In this document: positions 25,001 through 38,242 of the stretch, one piece after another | How the letters are laid out: every line of letters begins with the position of its first letter | How positions within the stretch are numbered: the first letter of the stretch is position 1 | Origin: Schizophyllum amplum | Taxonomy: Eukaryota > Basidiomycota > Agaricomycetes > Agaricales > Schizophyllaceae | Assembly (NCBI GenBank): GCA_007026445.1 | Contig: VDMD01000058.1 | Location: 62,001 to 126,000 of the forward strand | Reading direction: 5' to 3' | Length of the DNA stretch: 64,000 bases | Notes under the pieces: generated by a model | Seen by the model: only the letters and a program-made list of their open reading frames with translations | Told to the model about the DNA's origin: nothing | Database searches by the model: none | Program-made: the position numbers and the translations under genes

Positions 25001-25891
25001 TGGCGTGCGTCGGCGATGACCTTGGCGAGGTCCTCGTGTGTGCCCATGCGTGCGCGGTCAAAGATGTTAATGATGGCATTGGCGGCGGTGAGCGCGTCGT
25101 TCTGAGCGGTCGTGTTGCCGGGGAGGGTTTGGACGAGCTGGGAGGGCATGAGTACTGATAATGCAAGGCTAGATCGCAGGCGCGCACCTGCTTGAGCGCC
25201 TCAAAGTCCCACAACAAGCGCCATGCGTCCTGGTTGGGGACGACGAGGTCCGCTGCGTTGAGCGAAAAGTAGCGGTTCATGTCGGGGGGCTCGATGGTGT
25301 CGCCGTTCCAGGGGACGCCGAACATGCCGTTGCAGGTGACCTCGATGACGACGGTGTGCGCGCCCTTGTCCCAGGCGGCGGGCGGGATGATGTAGTCGAC
25401 GCGGCGCTCGCGGGCGCCGCCGCCGGTGATGCCTTGGAGCGGCGTGCCCGCGGGGATCCCGCGCACGTCGTCCTCGGCGGCGAACACCATCGCCTCGCAG
25501 TCGGGGTCGAATTCAACTGCAAGAGTGTTAGTGACGACTAGGAGAGTGATGGACACGCACGCTGGACACGTTCCTCATCGCGGTACTCGGCCGGGAGGGT
25601 GATGTCGACGACGAACCAGTGGTTGCTCCAGCTCGGCCCGTACCGGTCGCCCTTCTTCGCCGGCTTGAACTCGTCCATGTGCGCCATCGCCTCCGCGTAC
25701 GAGGGCTTGGTGAGCCCGGGCGCGGACCACGACTTGAGCCGCACGAGGTCGTCGCGGTTCACCTTGTACAGCGCGCTGCTCAAGTTGTGGCCCGCATAAT
25801 GTCCGCCCGTAAAGTAGTCGAGCCGGTTCTGCGTCAGGCTCTTGATCCATTTGTTCCCCGCGTCCAGCGACAAACTCGGGTAGTTCGCCAT
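16084..25891 (-). CDS. AMS1: Alpha-mannosidase, glycoside hydrolase family 38 (vacuolar Ams1 type), ~25 exons
   Basis: Start ATG at 25891 ([15 protein letters not shown]). Exons, in order, include 25891-25560; 25517-25190; 25141-24934; 24830-24712 with [12 protein letters not shown], the GH38 metal-site motif; 24526-24469; 24173-24102; 23538-23441; 22929-22846 with [14 protein letters not shown], which contains the nucleophile Asp of this family; 22502-22441; 22102-22029; 21693-21633; 20233-20162; about 19998-19908; 19570-19200; 18650-18510 ([11 protein letters not shown]); 18231-17820; and a series down to the stop at 16084. Known family role: removal of alpha-linked mannose from free oligosaccharides and glycans, in the vacuole or cytosol; no signal peptide is seen. 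All joins checked keep frame. Two oddities: introns between 18.2 and 24.8 kb are filled with minisatellites and G/C runs, and exon 19570-19200 carries an in-frame NPLAGT-type repeat insertion just before LPTWLGELY. Confidence 0.9.
18311..18440. repeat. Tandem repeat in a GH38 intron (CATCGAGGACGAAT type)
   Basis: About five imperfect copies of a ~25-nt unit built on CATCGAGGACGAATTC lie inside the intron between the exons ending at 18510 and starting at 18231. Confidence 0.8.
18712..18830. repeat. Tandem repeat in a GH38 intron (ACTAGCCGCCAAACGCGCC)
   Basis: Six or so copies of an 18-19 nt unit ACTAGCCGCCAAACGCGCC, directly followed by a pyrimidine tract. Confidence 0.8.
18836..19200. repeat. 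Pyrimidine tract and CCACACCAA repeats in a GH38 intron
   Basis: About 170 nt almost purely C and T (CCCCCTCTCC motifs), then A/C-rich repeats of CCTCCCACAAAAAG and CCAACCACCCACA. In the mRNA sense this is a purine/GT-rich stretch. Confidence 0.8.
19303..19475 (-). repeat. Exonic in-frame tandem repeat ([12 protein letters not shown]) in GH38 protein
   Basis: Within coding exon 19570-19200, about nine copies of an 18-nt motif give [12 protein letters not shown] and variants, sometimes with an extra Ser-Asn. The array sits between a conserved helix segment ([10 protein letters not shown]) and the conserved [15 protein letters not shown] block, where other fungal members have only a short loop. 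Confidence 0.85.
19575..19760. repeat. 24-nt tandem repeat in a GH38 intron
   Basis: About seven copies of a 24-nt unit containing GTATCCTCCGTCGTGTACGT, abutting the 3' splice site of exon 19570-19200; the last units are shorter. Confidence 0.85.
20254..20345. repeat. 25-nt tandem repeat in a GH38 intron
   Basis: Three near-identical copies of a 25-nt unit (CAGTACGTGAAGTGAAGGG then ATGCAT) plus a partial fourth. Each contains a donor-like GTACGTGAAG when read on the plus strand. Confidence 0.85.
20528..20815. repeat. 22-nt tandem repeat (GTCGGGTAGGACGAGTACG) in a GH38 intron
   Basis: A dozen or more degenerate copies of GTCGGGTAGGACGAGTACG(C)AA, giving long but meaningless open frames. Confidence 0.85.
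21300..22440. repeat. Strand-asymmetric purine/pyrimidine tracts in GH38 introns
   Basis: Plus-strand 21300-21540 is almost all G and A (GAGGGTGAAGAG motifs), 21725-21880 almost all C and T, and 22090-22430 G-rich with many G runs. Small conserved exons (21693-21633, 22102-22029) sit between them. Confidence 0.7.
22930..24430. repeat. G-run and C-run tracts in GH38 introns
   Basis: Includes a run of about 17 Gs near 23008, a run of 12 or more Gs near 23100, a C run near 23298, and kilobase-scale GGGGAAGGGGAAGGG purine DNA at 23590-24060 and 24200-24430. Introns here switch from G-rich to C-rich without pattern relative to the transcript. Confidence 0.75.
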
Positions 25892-25964
25892 CGTCGTTCA
25901 GGACAACCACCGTTACGACGCGTCCTGTGACGTCACATGTTCGACTTGCACCCCGTCCTCGAAC

Positions 25965-26050
25965 ATTCGCCTCTTCGCACTCTCGCACGTATACCCATCG
26001 CACTCTCGCACGCATACTCATCGCACTCTCGCACGCATACTCACTCCAGT
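25965..26050. repeat. 22-nt tandem repeat upstream of GH38 gene
   Basis: Three copies of a unit TCGCACTCTCGCACGCATAC (plus two bases) about 80 nt upstream of the GH38 start codon, possibly in its promoter or 5' UTR. Confidence 0.75.
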
Positions 26051-26152
26051 CTTCGAGCACGAAAAAGGAGTATCATCCCTCCTTCCCTCGTAAAGTCCCC
26101 CCTTTCCTCGTAAAGTCCACCTTTCCCAAGTCCACCTTTCCCAAGTCCACCA

Positions 26153-26246
26153 TCCCCGCTAGCTCAGTGGTAGAGCGTGTCACTAGTATATTCGCTCGAA
26201 CATATGCATCATGACAAGGTCAGTCGTTCAAGTCGGCTGTGGGGAA
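26153..26246 (+). tRNA. tRNA-Thr (AGT) with a 22-nt intron
   Basis: A full cloverleaf can be drawn. The acceptor stem TCCCCGC (26153-26159) pairs with GTGGGGA (26239-26245). The D stem is GCTC/GAGC with loop AGTGGTA. The anticodon stem TGTCA/TGACA pairs (26178-26182, 26212-26216). Variable loop AGGTC. T arm AGTCG-TTCAAGT-CGGCT. The anticodon loop starts CTAGTA, so the anticodon is AGT; the intron (26189-26210) lies in the usual place, after the base 3' of the anticodon. The discriminator base is A (26246). The 1:72 pair is T-A rather than the G-C common in threonine tRNAs, so identity is likely but not certain. It lies 260 nt upstream of the GH38 start codon, between that gene and the satellite. 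Confidence 0.85.
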
Positions 26247-26254
26247 TGCACGAT

Positions 26255-26350
26255 CCTCGAAATATTTTTTGGCGTTCCGCTCCTATAGCGCTCAGTCCCG
26301 CTCCTATAGCGCTCAGTCCCGCTCCTATAGCACTCAGCGCTCAGTCCCGC
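26255..26350. repeat. Short tandem repeat CCGCTCCTATAGCGCTCAGT
   Basis: Three to four copies of a 20-nt unit just after the tRNA, followed by a C/T-rich tract (26395-26580). Confidence 0.8.
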
Positions 26351-26589
26351 TCCTTCATTTTCAACCATCGATCCCTCACAAGGCACCCGACGGCCTCTCT
26401 CCCTCTCGCCCAACACCCCTCCCTTCCCCCCCTCTCCCCCTCCCTTCCCCCTTCCCTCCCACTCTCTGTTTTTTCACCTCTCCCTTCCCTCTCTCCCTCC
26501 CTTCCCCCTCTCCCACTCCTCCTCCCTCCCTCTCGCCCTTCCCCCTCCCACTCTCCCTCTCCCTTCCCCCTTCCCTTACCCACCAAAGC

Positions 26590-29500
26590 ACGCAGGACGA
26601 GTGGGACGGTGCTTACGGTGACGACAACAGTGCAGATGACAATGGTTGCGCTCGGAGACGAGACTTGGATGACTCGGAGACGAAACTCGGACGGCGAGTG
26701 CTCTCGGTGACTCGGACGACGCGATACTCTCAGACGACGTGGCACGCCCGAAGACCCGGTGCCCCCGAGGACTCGAAGACTCGGACACGAGACGACGATC
26801 TCGGAGACGCCGGTGCGCTCGGAGACTCGAAGACGAGACGAAGACGACGACGAGGACCCGAAGACGAGACGACGATCTCGGAGACTTGGAGACTCAGAGA
26901 CTCGGAGACTCGAAGACTCGAACAAGACTCGAAGACTCGAAGACTCGAAGACTCGGAGACTCGAAGACTCGAACAAGACTCGAAGACTCGAAGACGAGAC
27001 AGCGAGGTGCTCGAAGACGACGACGATGGAGACTCGACGACGATCTCGAAGACGAGACGACGATGCCGAAGACTCGAAGACTCGGAGACTCGAAGACTCG
27101 ACGACTCGACGATCTCGAAGACTCGGAGACTCGACGGAGACTAGAAGACTCGGAGACGAGTCGACGAAGACTCCTCGGTGACGAGACTACGATCTCAAAG
27201 ACTCGACGACGATCTCAGAGACAAGACGATGGCAGGTGACTCGACGATGGTAGGTGCACTCGATGATCTCGACGAAGACGAGACGACGATCTCGAAGACT
27301 CGAACAAGACTCGGAGACTCGAACAAGTTACAAGACTCGAAGACGAGACGACTCGACGTCGGGTGCTCGACGCAGACGATCTCGGAGACTCGAAGACAAG
27401 TCGACGATCTCGGTGACTCGACGATCTCGAAGACGAGTCGACGATCTCGAAGACTCGGAGATGACGGTGCACTCGGACGGTACGCCACTGTGCACTCTCA
27501 GACGATGGTACTCCAGAGGACGAGACGCCGGTACGCCCGAAGACTCGAAGACGAGGGCTCTCGAAGACGAGTCGACGATCTCGAAGACAAGACGCCGCTG
27601 CGCTCGAAGACTAGAAGACGAGACGACGATCTCGACGATCTCGGAGACGAGACGTCGGGTGCGCTCGGAGACGAGATGACGGTGCGCTCGAAAACGAGAC
27701 GGCGATCTCGAAGACGCCGACAACTCGAAGACGAGACTCAGAGACTCGACGTCGGGTGCACTCGAAGACTCGAAGACTCGGAGACGACTCGACGGAGACT
27801 CGGAGACTCTCCACAAGGAGACAAAAGTGCGCTCGGAGACGAGTCGGTGCACTCGGTGACGAGACTCGGTGACGACGATCTCGGAGACGAGACAACGACC
27901 TCGGAGACTCGAAGACGAGACGACGATGGAGACTCGAAGACTCGGAGACGATCTCGAAGACGAGTCGACGGTGACGACGCTACTCTTGATGCAGACGACA
28001 GACGACGCTACTCTGGATGCAGACGACGCTACTCTTGATGCAGACGACAGACGACGCTACTCTGGATGCAGACGACGCTACTCTTGATGCAGACGACGGC
28101 GAGACGGTGCTCGAAGACGCCGACAACTCGAAGACTCGAAGACTCGCACGGAGACTCGAAGACTCGACGACGATCTCGAAGACTCGAAGACTCGAAGACT
28201 CGGAGACTCCTCGAAGACGACGGCGCCTCGAAGACTCGGAGATGACGGAGACTCGAAGACTCGAAGACGAGACGTCGGGTGCACTCGGAGATGAGTCGAC
28301 GATCTCGAAGACGAGTCGACGATCTCGAAGACAAGACAACTGTGCACTCGACAACGATCTCGGAGACTCGACGACGATCTCGACGATCTCGAAGACTCGG
28401 ATGCGCTCGATGCAGACGAGTCGACGATCTCGAAGACTCCTCGAAGACGAGACGATGATCTCGAAGACTCGAAGACTCGAAGACTCGGAGACTCGACGAC
28501 GAGGACCCGAAGACTCGAAGACTCGAAGACTCGACGAGTCGACGATCTCGGTGACGAGTCGAAGACTCGACGTCTCGGAGACTCCTCGGTGACGAGACTC
28601 CTCGACGGAGACGGCGAGGTGCGCTCGAAGACAACGATGGAGACTCGAACGGCGGCGGTACGCCCGAAGACTCGGAGACGGCGAGTGCGCTCGAAGACTC
28701 GAAGACTCGGTGACGAGTCGACGACGGGTGCTCGGAGACTCCTCGAAGACTCCTCGGTGACGAGACGCCGGTGCCCTCGAAGACTCGAAGACGAGTCGAC
28801 GATCTCGAAGACTCGGAGACGACGGAGACGACGGAGACTTGGAGACTCCTCGGTGACGACGAAGACGATTCAGTAACTCTCAGAGCCTCCTCGATGACGA
28901 CGAAGACTCGACGACGGTGCACTCGGACGGCGCCTCGAAGACTCGTCGGGTGCGCTCGAAGACGAGTCGACGATCTCAGAGACGGTGACAACTCGAAGAC
29001 TCGGAGACTCGACGGTGACTCGACGGAGACTCGAAGACTCGGAGACTCCTCGGAGACTCGACGGAGACTCGAAGACGACGGTGACTCCTCGGTGACGACA
29101 GAGACTCCTCGGAGACGGCAAGTGCCCTCGGTGACGACGAAGACTCGACGACTCAAAGACGACGGCGAGTGCTCTCAGACGGTGACGACGGTGACTCGAA
29201 GACGAGACGACGACGGTGACTCGAAGACGAGACGACGACGGAGTCGACGATCTCGAAGACTCGATCTCGAAGACTCGAAGACTCGAAGACGACTCGACGG
29301 AGCGGAGACTCGAACAAGACTCGACGACGACCTCGGAGACTCGGTGACGATCTCGGAGACTCCTCGGTGACAAGACGTCGAGTGCACTCGGAGACGGCGA
29401 GTGCACTCGACGACTCGACGATCTCGAAGACGACGATCTCGGTGACTCGAAGACTCCTCGAAGACTCGACGGCGAGTCGACGATCTCGAAGACGAGATGG

Positions 29501-29880
29501 CGAGTGCACTCGGACGGTGCGCCCGAGGACCTAGAGACGCCGACGGGTGCTCCCAGAGACGGCGGGTGCGCTCGAAGACGACTCGAAGACTCGGAGACGA
29601 GACGACGATCTCGGAGACGAGTCGACGATCTCGGAGACGACGACGGGTGCTCCCAGAGACGACTGGGACTCGAAGACTCGGAGACTCGGAGATGAGACGA
29701 CGATCTCGAAGACTCGCAGACAGCGACGGATGATCTCGGAGACTCCTCGGTGCACTCGCACGGTGCACTCGGTGACTCTACGGCGAGTGCGCTCGAAGAC
29801 GATCTCGGAAACGACAACGGACTCAGAGACTCCTCGGAGACGACGGTACGCCCGAGGACCTAGAGACGGCGAGGTGCGCT
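26590..29880. repeat. 3.3-kb degenerate minisatellite built on GACTCGAA/GACGAGACGACGATCTCG
   Basis: The stretch is made of 8-nt units (GACTCGAA, GACTCGGA) mixed with 11-19 nt units such as GACGAGACGACGATCTCG and GGTGCGCTCGAAGACG. Stop codons are rare in every frame, so overlapping 'ORFs' of 280-375 codons appear on both strands, reading as RRLEDSETRRLEDSKT on plus and SSSLRVFESSSLRVFE on minus. These share no homology with known domains and are not called as genes. Embedded are two short arrays of CTACTCTTGATGCAGACGA (27970-28100). No transposon ends or flanking target duplications were seen. Confidence 0.9.
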
Positions 29881-30070
29881 CGAAGACGGAGTGGCACTCG
29901 ACGCAGACGGAGCGGCACTCGACGCAGACGCCGCTGCACTCGACGCAGACGGCAAGTGCCCTCGGATGCAAAACGGCGGGTGCGCTCGACGCAGACGCCG
30001 CTGCACTCGACGCAAAACGGCGGGTGCCCTCGGATGCAGACGGAGTGGCACTCGACGCAGACGGAGTGGC
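29880..30070. repeat. Tandem repeat (CACTCGACGCAGACGGAGTGG)
   Basis: About seven units of ~24 nt based on GGCACTCGACGCAGACGGAG, continuing from the satellite and followed by two copies of CACGAAGGGAAAAAGAGTGG. Confidence 0.85.
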
Positions 30071-30129
30071 ACGAAGGGAAAAAGAGTGGCACGAAGGGAA
30101 AAAGAGTGGCAGGCAACAATGAGTCATGA

Positions 30130-30360
30130 CATCTTGACAAAGAAAGAAAGACGAACCTCGGTACGTCGGCGAAGGAAGACAGACGAACGTCGATACGTCG
30201 GCGAAGGAAGACAGACGAACCTCGTACGTCGGCGAAGGAAGAAAGACGAACCTCGGTACGTCGGCGAAGGAAGACAGACGAACCTCGGTACGTCGGCGAA
30301 GGAAGAAAGACGAACCTCGGTACGTCGGCGAAGGAAGAAAGACGAACCTCGTACGTCGGG
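30130..30360. repeat. ~36-nt tandem repeat (AAAGACGAACCTCGGTACGTCGGCGAAGG type)
   Basis: Six to seven near-identical copies of a ~36-nt unit with GACGAACCTCGGTACGTC and GGCGAAGGAAGA. High identity suggests recent expansion. Confidence 0.9.
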
Positions 30361-30364
30361 ACTC

Positions 30365-30480
30365 GGCGGCGTCCGAGGTCATAGGTATCGCGAGGTCATA
30401 GGTATCACGGCGGCGTCATAGGTATCGCGAGGTCATAAGTAGGTATCACGGCGGCGTCCGAGGTCATAGGTATCGCGGCT
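30365..30480. repeat. Short repeats of GAGGTCATAGGTATCGCG
   Basis: Four to five units of GAGGTCATAGGTATC(A/G)CGG spaced by GCGGCGTC, ending the compound array. Confidence 0.8.
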
Positions 30481-30599
30481 ACTTATGTAGGTGCAGGGCT
30501 AAGCACTTATCAGCATGAAGGAATGCGAGCAATGTACAATATTTACTGTTGGTTCTACCCTGGTAGGTCTGTATGTCTGTTCTTCTGTTCGTTCGGAAG

Positions 30600-30800
30600 C
30601 GTTGAATGTAGTCACGTGCTCGTGAGAACGCGGCTGGGAGCTCGAGCATTCACTTCCTCTTCGACGTCCACCACATTGTCCCGCACAGCGACCAACCATC
30701 ACACGTCCCGCTCAGTGCGCCCCTTCGCTATAGCAGCACTCATAACGGAGGGTCGTCCAGCAACGGAAAACACCTGTAAATACCAAGAAGTCAAGTAGTA
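30600..30800 (+). pseudogene. Duplicated promoter/5' fragment of the zinc-knuckle family (copy D)
   Basis: This segment resembles 34355-34530, the region before and including the start of copy C: CACGTG(C)CTCGTGAGAACGCGG, then a block with CACACGTCCCGCTCAGTGCG and GGAGGGTCGTCCAGCAACGG. Homology stops soon after 30790, about where the coding region of copy C begins. It is therefore a promoter plus 5' end without a body. Confidence 0.55.
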
Positions 30801-31055
30801 CTCCGAATCCGCGCCGCTCGATGGGCTAAAGCGCGGCTGAAGGCAGACTGGGTGGAGAAGAGCACCTCTATTCCGAAAAGCACTCCCCTTTCCAGGGCCT
30901 CTAAACCGTCTTCGCTGTATAGTGCGCTCCCACGAATACAACCCCGCTGACAGGGCGCGCACGCGCCTGACGCCGGTCCTCAAGATGCTGTGATAAGACT
31001 TTCAAGCGTCCTTGCTCGCCCGCCCGCTAGCTCGCAGTGGCTCTCCGTCTCCTCC

Positions 31056-34049
<2,994 letters not shown>

Positions 34050-34134
34050 CCTAGCTTGTCCGAATCTCTTGCCACTTGGTGTCTCGGCACAAACAGAATG
34101 CATTGATATCATCCTCTCGCTGCTGTACTCTCAA

Positions 34135-34290
34135 CATAAGGTCTACTCTCATCATGAGGTCTACTCTCATCATGAAGGTCTACTCTCATCATGAGGTCTA
34201 CTCTCATCATGAGGTCTACTCTCATCATGAGGTCTACTCTCATCATGAGGTCTACTCTCATCATGGGGTCTACTCTCATCATGGGGGTTT
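34135..34290. repeat. 18-nt tandem repeat GGTCTACTCTCATCATGA upstream of copy C
   Basis: About nine almost identical 18-nt units (one with an extra A) between the OYE stop (34049) and the start of copy C (34512). Confidence 0.95.
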
Positions 34291-34511
34291 ACGGAAGATC
34301 TCGAACGTCGCAGTCGCCTTTGGCATTTGCGAAAACTCCCTTTGCAAGTCGAACACGCGATCACGTGCCTGTGAGAACGCGGAACCATTTTCGATCACGT
34401 CACCGGCGGCAAAGTTCAAACTTCTTCCTCCACCGCCATCACATGTCCCGCTCAGAGCGTCCCCTCGCGAGCGGCAGTCATGATGGAGGGGCGTCCAGCA
34501 ATTACGGAAGA

Positions 34512-37112
34512 ATGGCCAATCCAGAGATACCTGGTCTCCTCATCGTGGTATACGGTGCACGAAGAATAGCGATACCGACGCCGCCGACGTACGAGGTTCG
34601 TTCCATGCTGTTATAGCTCAGCGCAGGATGGTGTCCTCTGCTAACTCTCCCTCTGTCGTTGTCCTTCTCATCTATCCACGATTTGTTTCACAGGATGTCA
34701 TTGCCTTCTGCCGACGTCGCTTGGTAGATAGCGATGACATTTTGCTGTCCACTTGCGACTTGGATCGCGATTCAGCACCTGTCGAGATCACCCCACAGGC
34801 GTGGCCTCTTGTCGCGCCCAAGATGAAGTTCTGCGAAGTGGCTGTGAGGAGCTCTGCACCCGCCCTACCGCCTATCGGTATGTCATTTCTCCTGCGCGAT
34901 TGCCATCTTTTCTGAGCCTGCCCACAGCATCCGAGAGCCATCCGGGGCCTACTTGGAGGGTGAGGAAGCCGTCTTCCATGCCTAAGGATACACCACGCGC
35001 CTCTGAGAGCTCGAATATGGCGAAGCAGACTGCCGTTGCCACCCACGGGACGCCGGAGCATTCAGCCAACGTCGTGCCGACTGTCCTCAGTGGTAAGCGA
35101 GATACGTATAACCCAGACTAGCCCAGGATTTATTTGCCAGCCGAGGACGATTCCGATTCGATACCAGGTTTGCAACGCTCCTCGCCCTCGGTACCTCTTG
35201 GTACGTCCACGTCGCGTGATCGATCTTTCCATGCTGAGCTTATGCAGCGCCATCTGGCGGGCGTGCACCAAGTAGCGCGCGCCGGTCATCCTCGAAAAGA
35301 ATCTCCCAGGAACCGAGCGGTAAGTCTCTATCATTCTCGTCTTGCGCGGCCAGTGTTCTTGAGCGAATATACGTTTTAGCGTCGGCGCCTGTACCGAAGA
35401 AGTCAAAAGTGGGTACGTGCGTTGCGTATCCCTCGTCGTGGCGGTTTAACTTGTATTCAATATAGGCACTTCCCTCGCCGATCCCTCCTCGTCTCGTAGA
35501 CAATCAAGTCCTGCGAGCCAACCTCCAGGCGCAAGTGAGCTCATGATCCTCATCGCACATTAGTCTCGACTCATGGTTTCCAGAATCTCCTCCACGCGCT
35601 ACCGAAACAGCAGTCAAATCAGAGGATAGTCCTTCTCTATTCCCAGACCACTTATCAGGCTCCCCGATGCGGGACCTGACGAAGGAGCAGATGCGTGAAA
35701 AGTTGAAAACAAAAGATATAACATGGATTGAGTCGATGTTGGACGTGATGGAGCAGGTCAAGGCCGAGGATGCCTTGAATCCTTCAGGCGACGAGGACGT
35801 GAAGCACACATCAAGCGACAACGACGCGGTGGTATCGGAGACCTCAAGCCGCGCTTCCGCTGTGATTGCTCATCGTAATCCTTCCCTGCCAGAAGATATG
35901 TACGCAGGCATGGCCGACGACGACTCGTCAAGCGTGTCGAGCCATTCCTCCGACGTTAGTGAGTATATCTCTGCAGACTTTCCCCTCGCGGATGCTGATC
36001 GCGCCCGTCAGTCGAGATACTGCCAAATGTTCAAAGTACGCTTTATGTGTGTATTTCGTGGTCACATCACTAATTCTCTTCAGCGACATCCTGGATCGCA
36101 CACACGAACCTTACGCCTCCGCCTGCGCTCGAATCGGATGAAATTCTTTGGCCCATCAACATGGACTTGGGGACGCCGCGCTTTCGCGAACAGCTCAAAC
36201 GCGCCACGCGATTACGGGACAATCCACATCGCGCCGTGCTCATCTATGCCAATTGGGACTTGAGGGATAACGACCATGCAGTGCAAAGTCTCATCAAGGA
36301 GCAGATCGGGTGCGAGGATGCGGAGGTGAGTCTTTGCTCACACATCATCTTTGTTCCTGCGTAGCGCGTCTGTGCTCGCCATTCTATAATGCTGAATTTA
36401 TGCAGGTCTATCTCCTTGATACCTTCACAGCTTATTCAACGAAGCAGGACAGGCGACTCGACGATCCCGTCGACTGCATCGCCTTCGTCGTCTGCGAGAC
36501 CCCGACGCTCAGGCGTAAGCTCCTCGTCTCATCTGTCTGGACGCGCCGCACTAGGCTCATAATTCTGCGTGAACCGGCGCTGTCGTACACTGGGCAGTGC
36601 GTCATGCATTCTGCTTTTGCTCAATCCGGGCCTCATGCTTTTGCTGCAGATATCGATTCTTTCGTTTCGGCCCTGTCGACGACGTCAAGGAGCCAAAGCT
36701 CATCGACGACGTGAACAGCGCGATGGCCGACGGGAGCCCTGTGAGGAGGGTACTTGACGTGAGCAAGACACAGCTGAAGCGTACGACACCCAACTCGAAG
36801 TACGTCGACGTTACAGTCAAATTCAATGCGGGACATATGTGCGACAAGGTGAGCGCAATGCTCATTTCGAGTCCCAGCGCATCCGATCCCACCTTTTCGA
36901 TTTGCCTGAATTATTGCTAACTTGCGTCTTTGCAGATCGTCCTTGGTTTGCAGACGCTCAATAGTGATCGTCCACCGATAATCAAGCTCGGCGGTACAAC
37001 GTACGGTCTCCATGCACCCTTATGCTGCAAGCTCTGTCAAGGTGGATCGCACGAGTGGCAGCAATGTTCGCTTCACGCAGAGCTCGGATGCGAGCCAGCA
37101 CTGAGCGAGTAA
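34512..37112 (+). CDS. Zinc-knuckle/RRM-like family protein, copy C
   Basis: Start at 34512 (MANPEIPGLLIVV); an in-frame ATG at 34443 is an alternative. Exon 1 ends after PPTYE; exon 2 begins at about 34694 after TTCACAG and encodes DLDRDSAPVEITPQAWP. Later exons are Ser/Glu-rich (about 34925-35100 and 35660-36040). The RRM-like part has HRAVLIYANWDLRDND (about 36227-36275) and DCIAFVVCETPTLRRK (about 36473-36520). The last exon (from about 36936) has the zinc knuckle CKLCQGGSHEWQQC (37023-37068) and stops at 37112. Compared with copies A and B the exon order is the same, but the linker between the N-terminal and RRM-like parts is much longer. Nucleic-acid binding is inferred; cellular role unknown. 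It converges on the minus-strand gene at 37159. Confidence 0.65.
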
Positions 37113-37158
37113 GATGAGCGTGGTCTATAGTGATGGGTCGGACAGCGTACCGTCACTG

Positions 37159-37966
37159 TCACTGTATAATGCGAGCCACGAGGTCCTTGACCCGCTTCAC
37201 TTCGTTAAGCATGTCTTCCTCGGACTGCCCGAGGTGCTCTGGAATCTCGAAGACCACGTCGGAGACGGCCTCCCGCTCTTCGTCCGGTAGTTCGCGAATG
37301 CGCTCCAGTGTGGCAATGTCAAAACGCGACATGGCTTCTGGACTGAGGTCCAGCGCTTGTTTCGCCAGTTGAGCATTTTCGCGGACCATAGCGCGAGCGC
37401 GCTCGAGAACGTCGGCCGTCCTGAGTAGGATTTCATGACGAGGCCCAGGCGGTCCCATCTGCCACCTCTCTGCAAGGGGCAGCCAGATGTGCAGGGTGGC
37501 GTAGTGTATGACGGGGGGATAGGAATGGTATGCGAACAACTGGCGCTCGAACTCGAGGAGGGCTTCAGTGATGGCTTCGGATTGGGCGACCATACGAGCC
37601 AGTGTCTCCATATAGTTGTCATAATGTGGACGCATCTGGAGGAGGCTCGTTCGCCAGTCGTCGAACCGAATAGCACGATCGAGTGCGAAAAATAGACGCC
37701 CTAACTCGGCGTGTATAGACGCTGCATCCGTGACATGGTCGCAGACAGCGGAGACGGCAGATTGAAGAGCAGCGCGTACATCTTCATTGTACCCCGCACG
37801 AGAAATGATGACGGTAATTCTCCGGAATTCTAGCATAACAGCGTACATATCGCTGTCCATCTGCTGGACGAGGTCTACGACCGGAAGAATGCCCTGCGTC
37901 TGTAAGCATGGTGAGTACCAGCAAGAAACAAAGGCAGACCTTCAGGTCATAGTTCATTGTGGTCAT
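37159..37966 (-). CDS. Unknown helical protein, family shared with 46396-47340
   Basis: The first exon is tiny (MTTMNYDLK, 37966-37940). A ~40-nt intron (GTCTGC...TTACAG) follows, and the second exon reads TQGILPVVDLVQQMDSD and on to the stop at 37159, about 250 residues. The plus-strand gene at 46396 has the same layout and shares blocks such as SYPPVIHY (SYPPIIHF) and DIATLERIRELPDEER (SIEKLREIRGLSEETR). No signal peptide or clear membrane helix. Composition suggests an all-alpha protein. Not recognised from any known family. Confidence 0.65.
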
Positions 37967-38242
37967 TGTCGTTGATGGAGATAAGTAGAGAAGATGGGGT
38001 CGGCGCTTATATGTGCAGATGACTGTTGTTTGGGAATGCTCTGATCAGGCGTCTGACCAGTGCCAACACCCACTATTGATCTAGTCCCGCGCCTAAGCAC
38101 TCGTCTGACTCCCTATGAATCATAGATCGATGCCCAGAAAATATTCAACTCATCGAGAAGACAGTTCACGGGTTCAAGACTGAATACGCTCACGACGGTA
38201 TAAGTACATACATTTGCGATAATATTCACGACGGTCATCCTA

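Noticed and set aside
28029..29156. A 375-codon open frame on the minus strand (and 286-codon frames on plus at 27178-28038)
   Set aside because: They are products of stop-poor 8-nt satellite units; the same DNA is open in other frames and the peptides are pure repeats without domain content.
26590..30480. Possible CRISPR-like or transposon array
   Set aside because: Units are contiguous with no spacers, there are no inverted terminal repeats or transposase, and the genome is eukaryotic.
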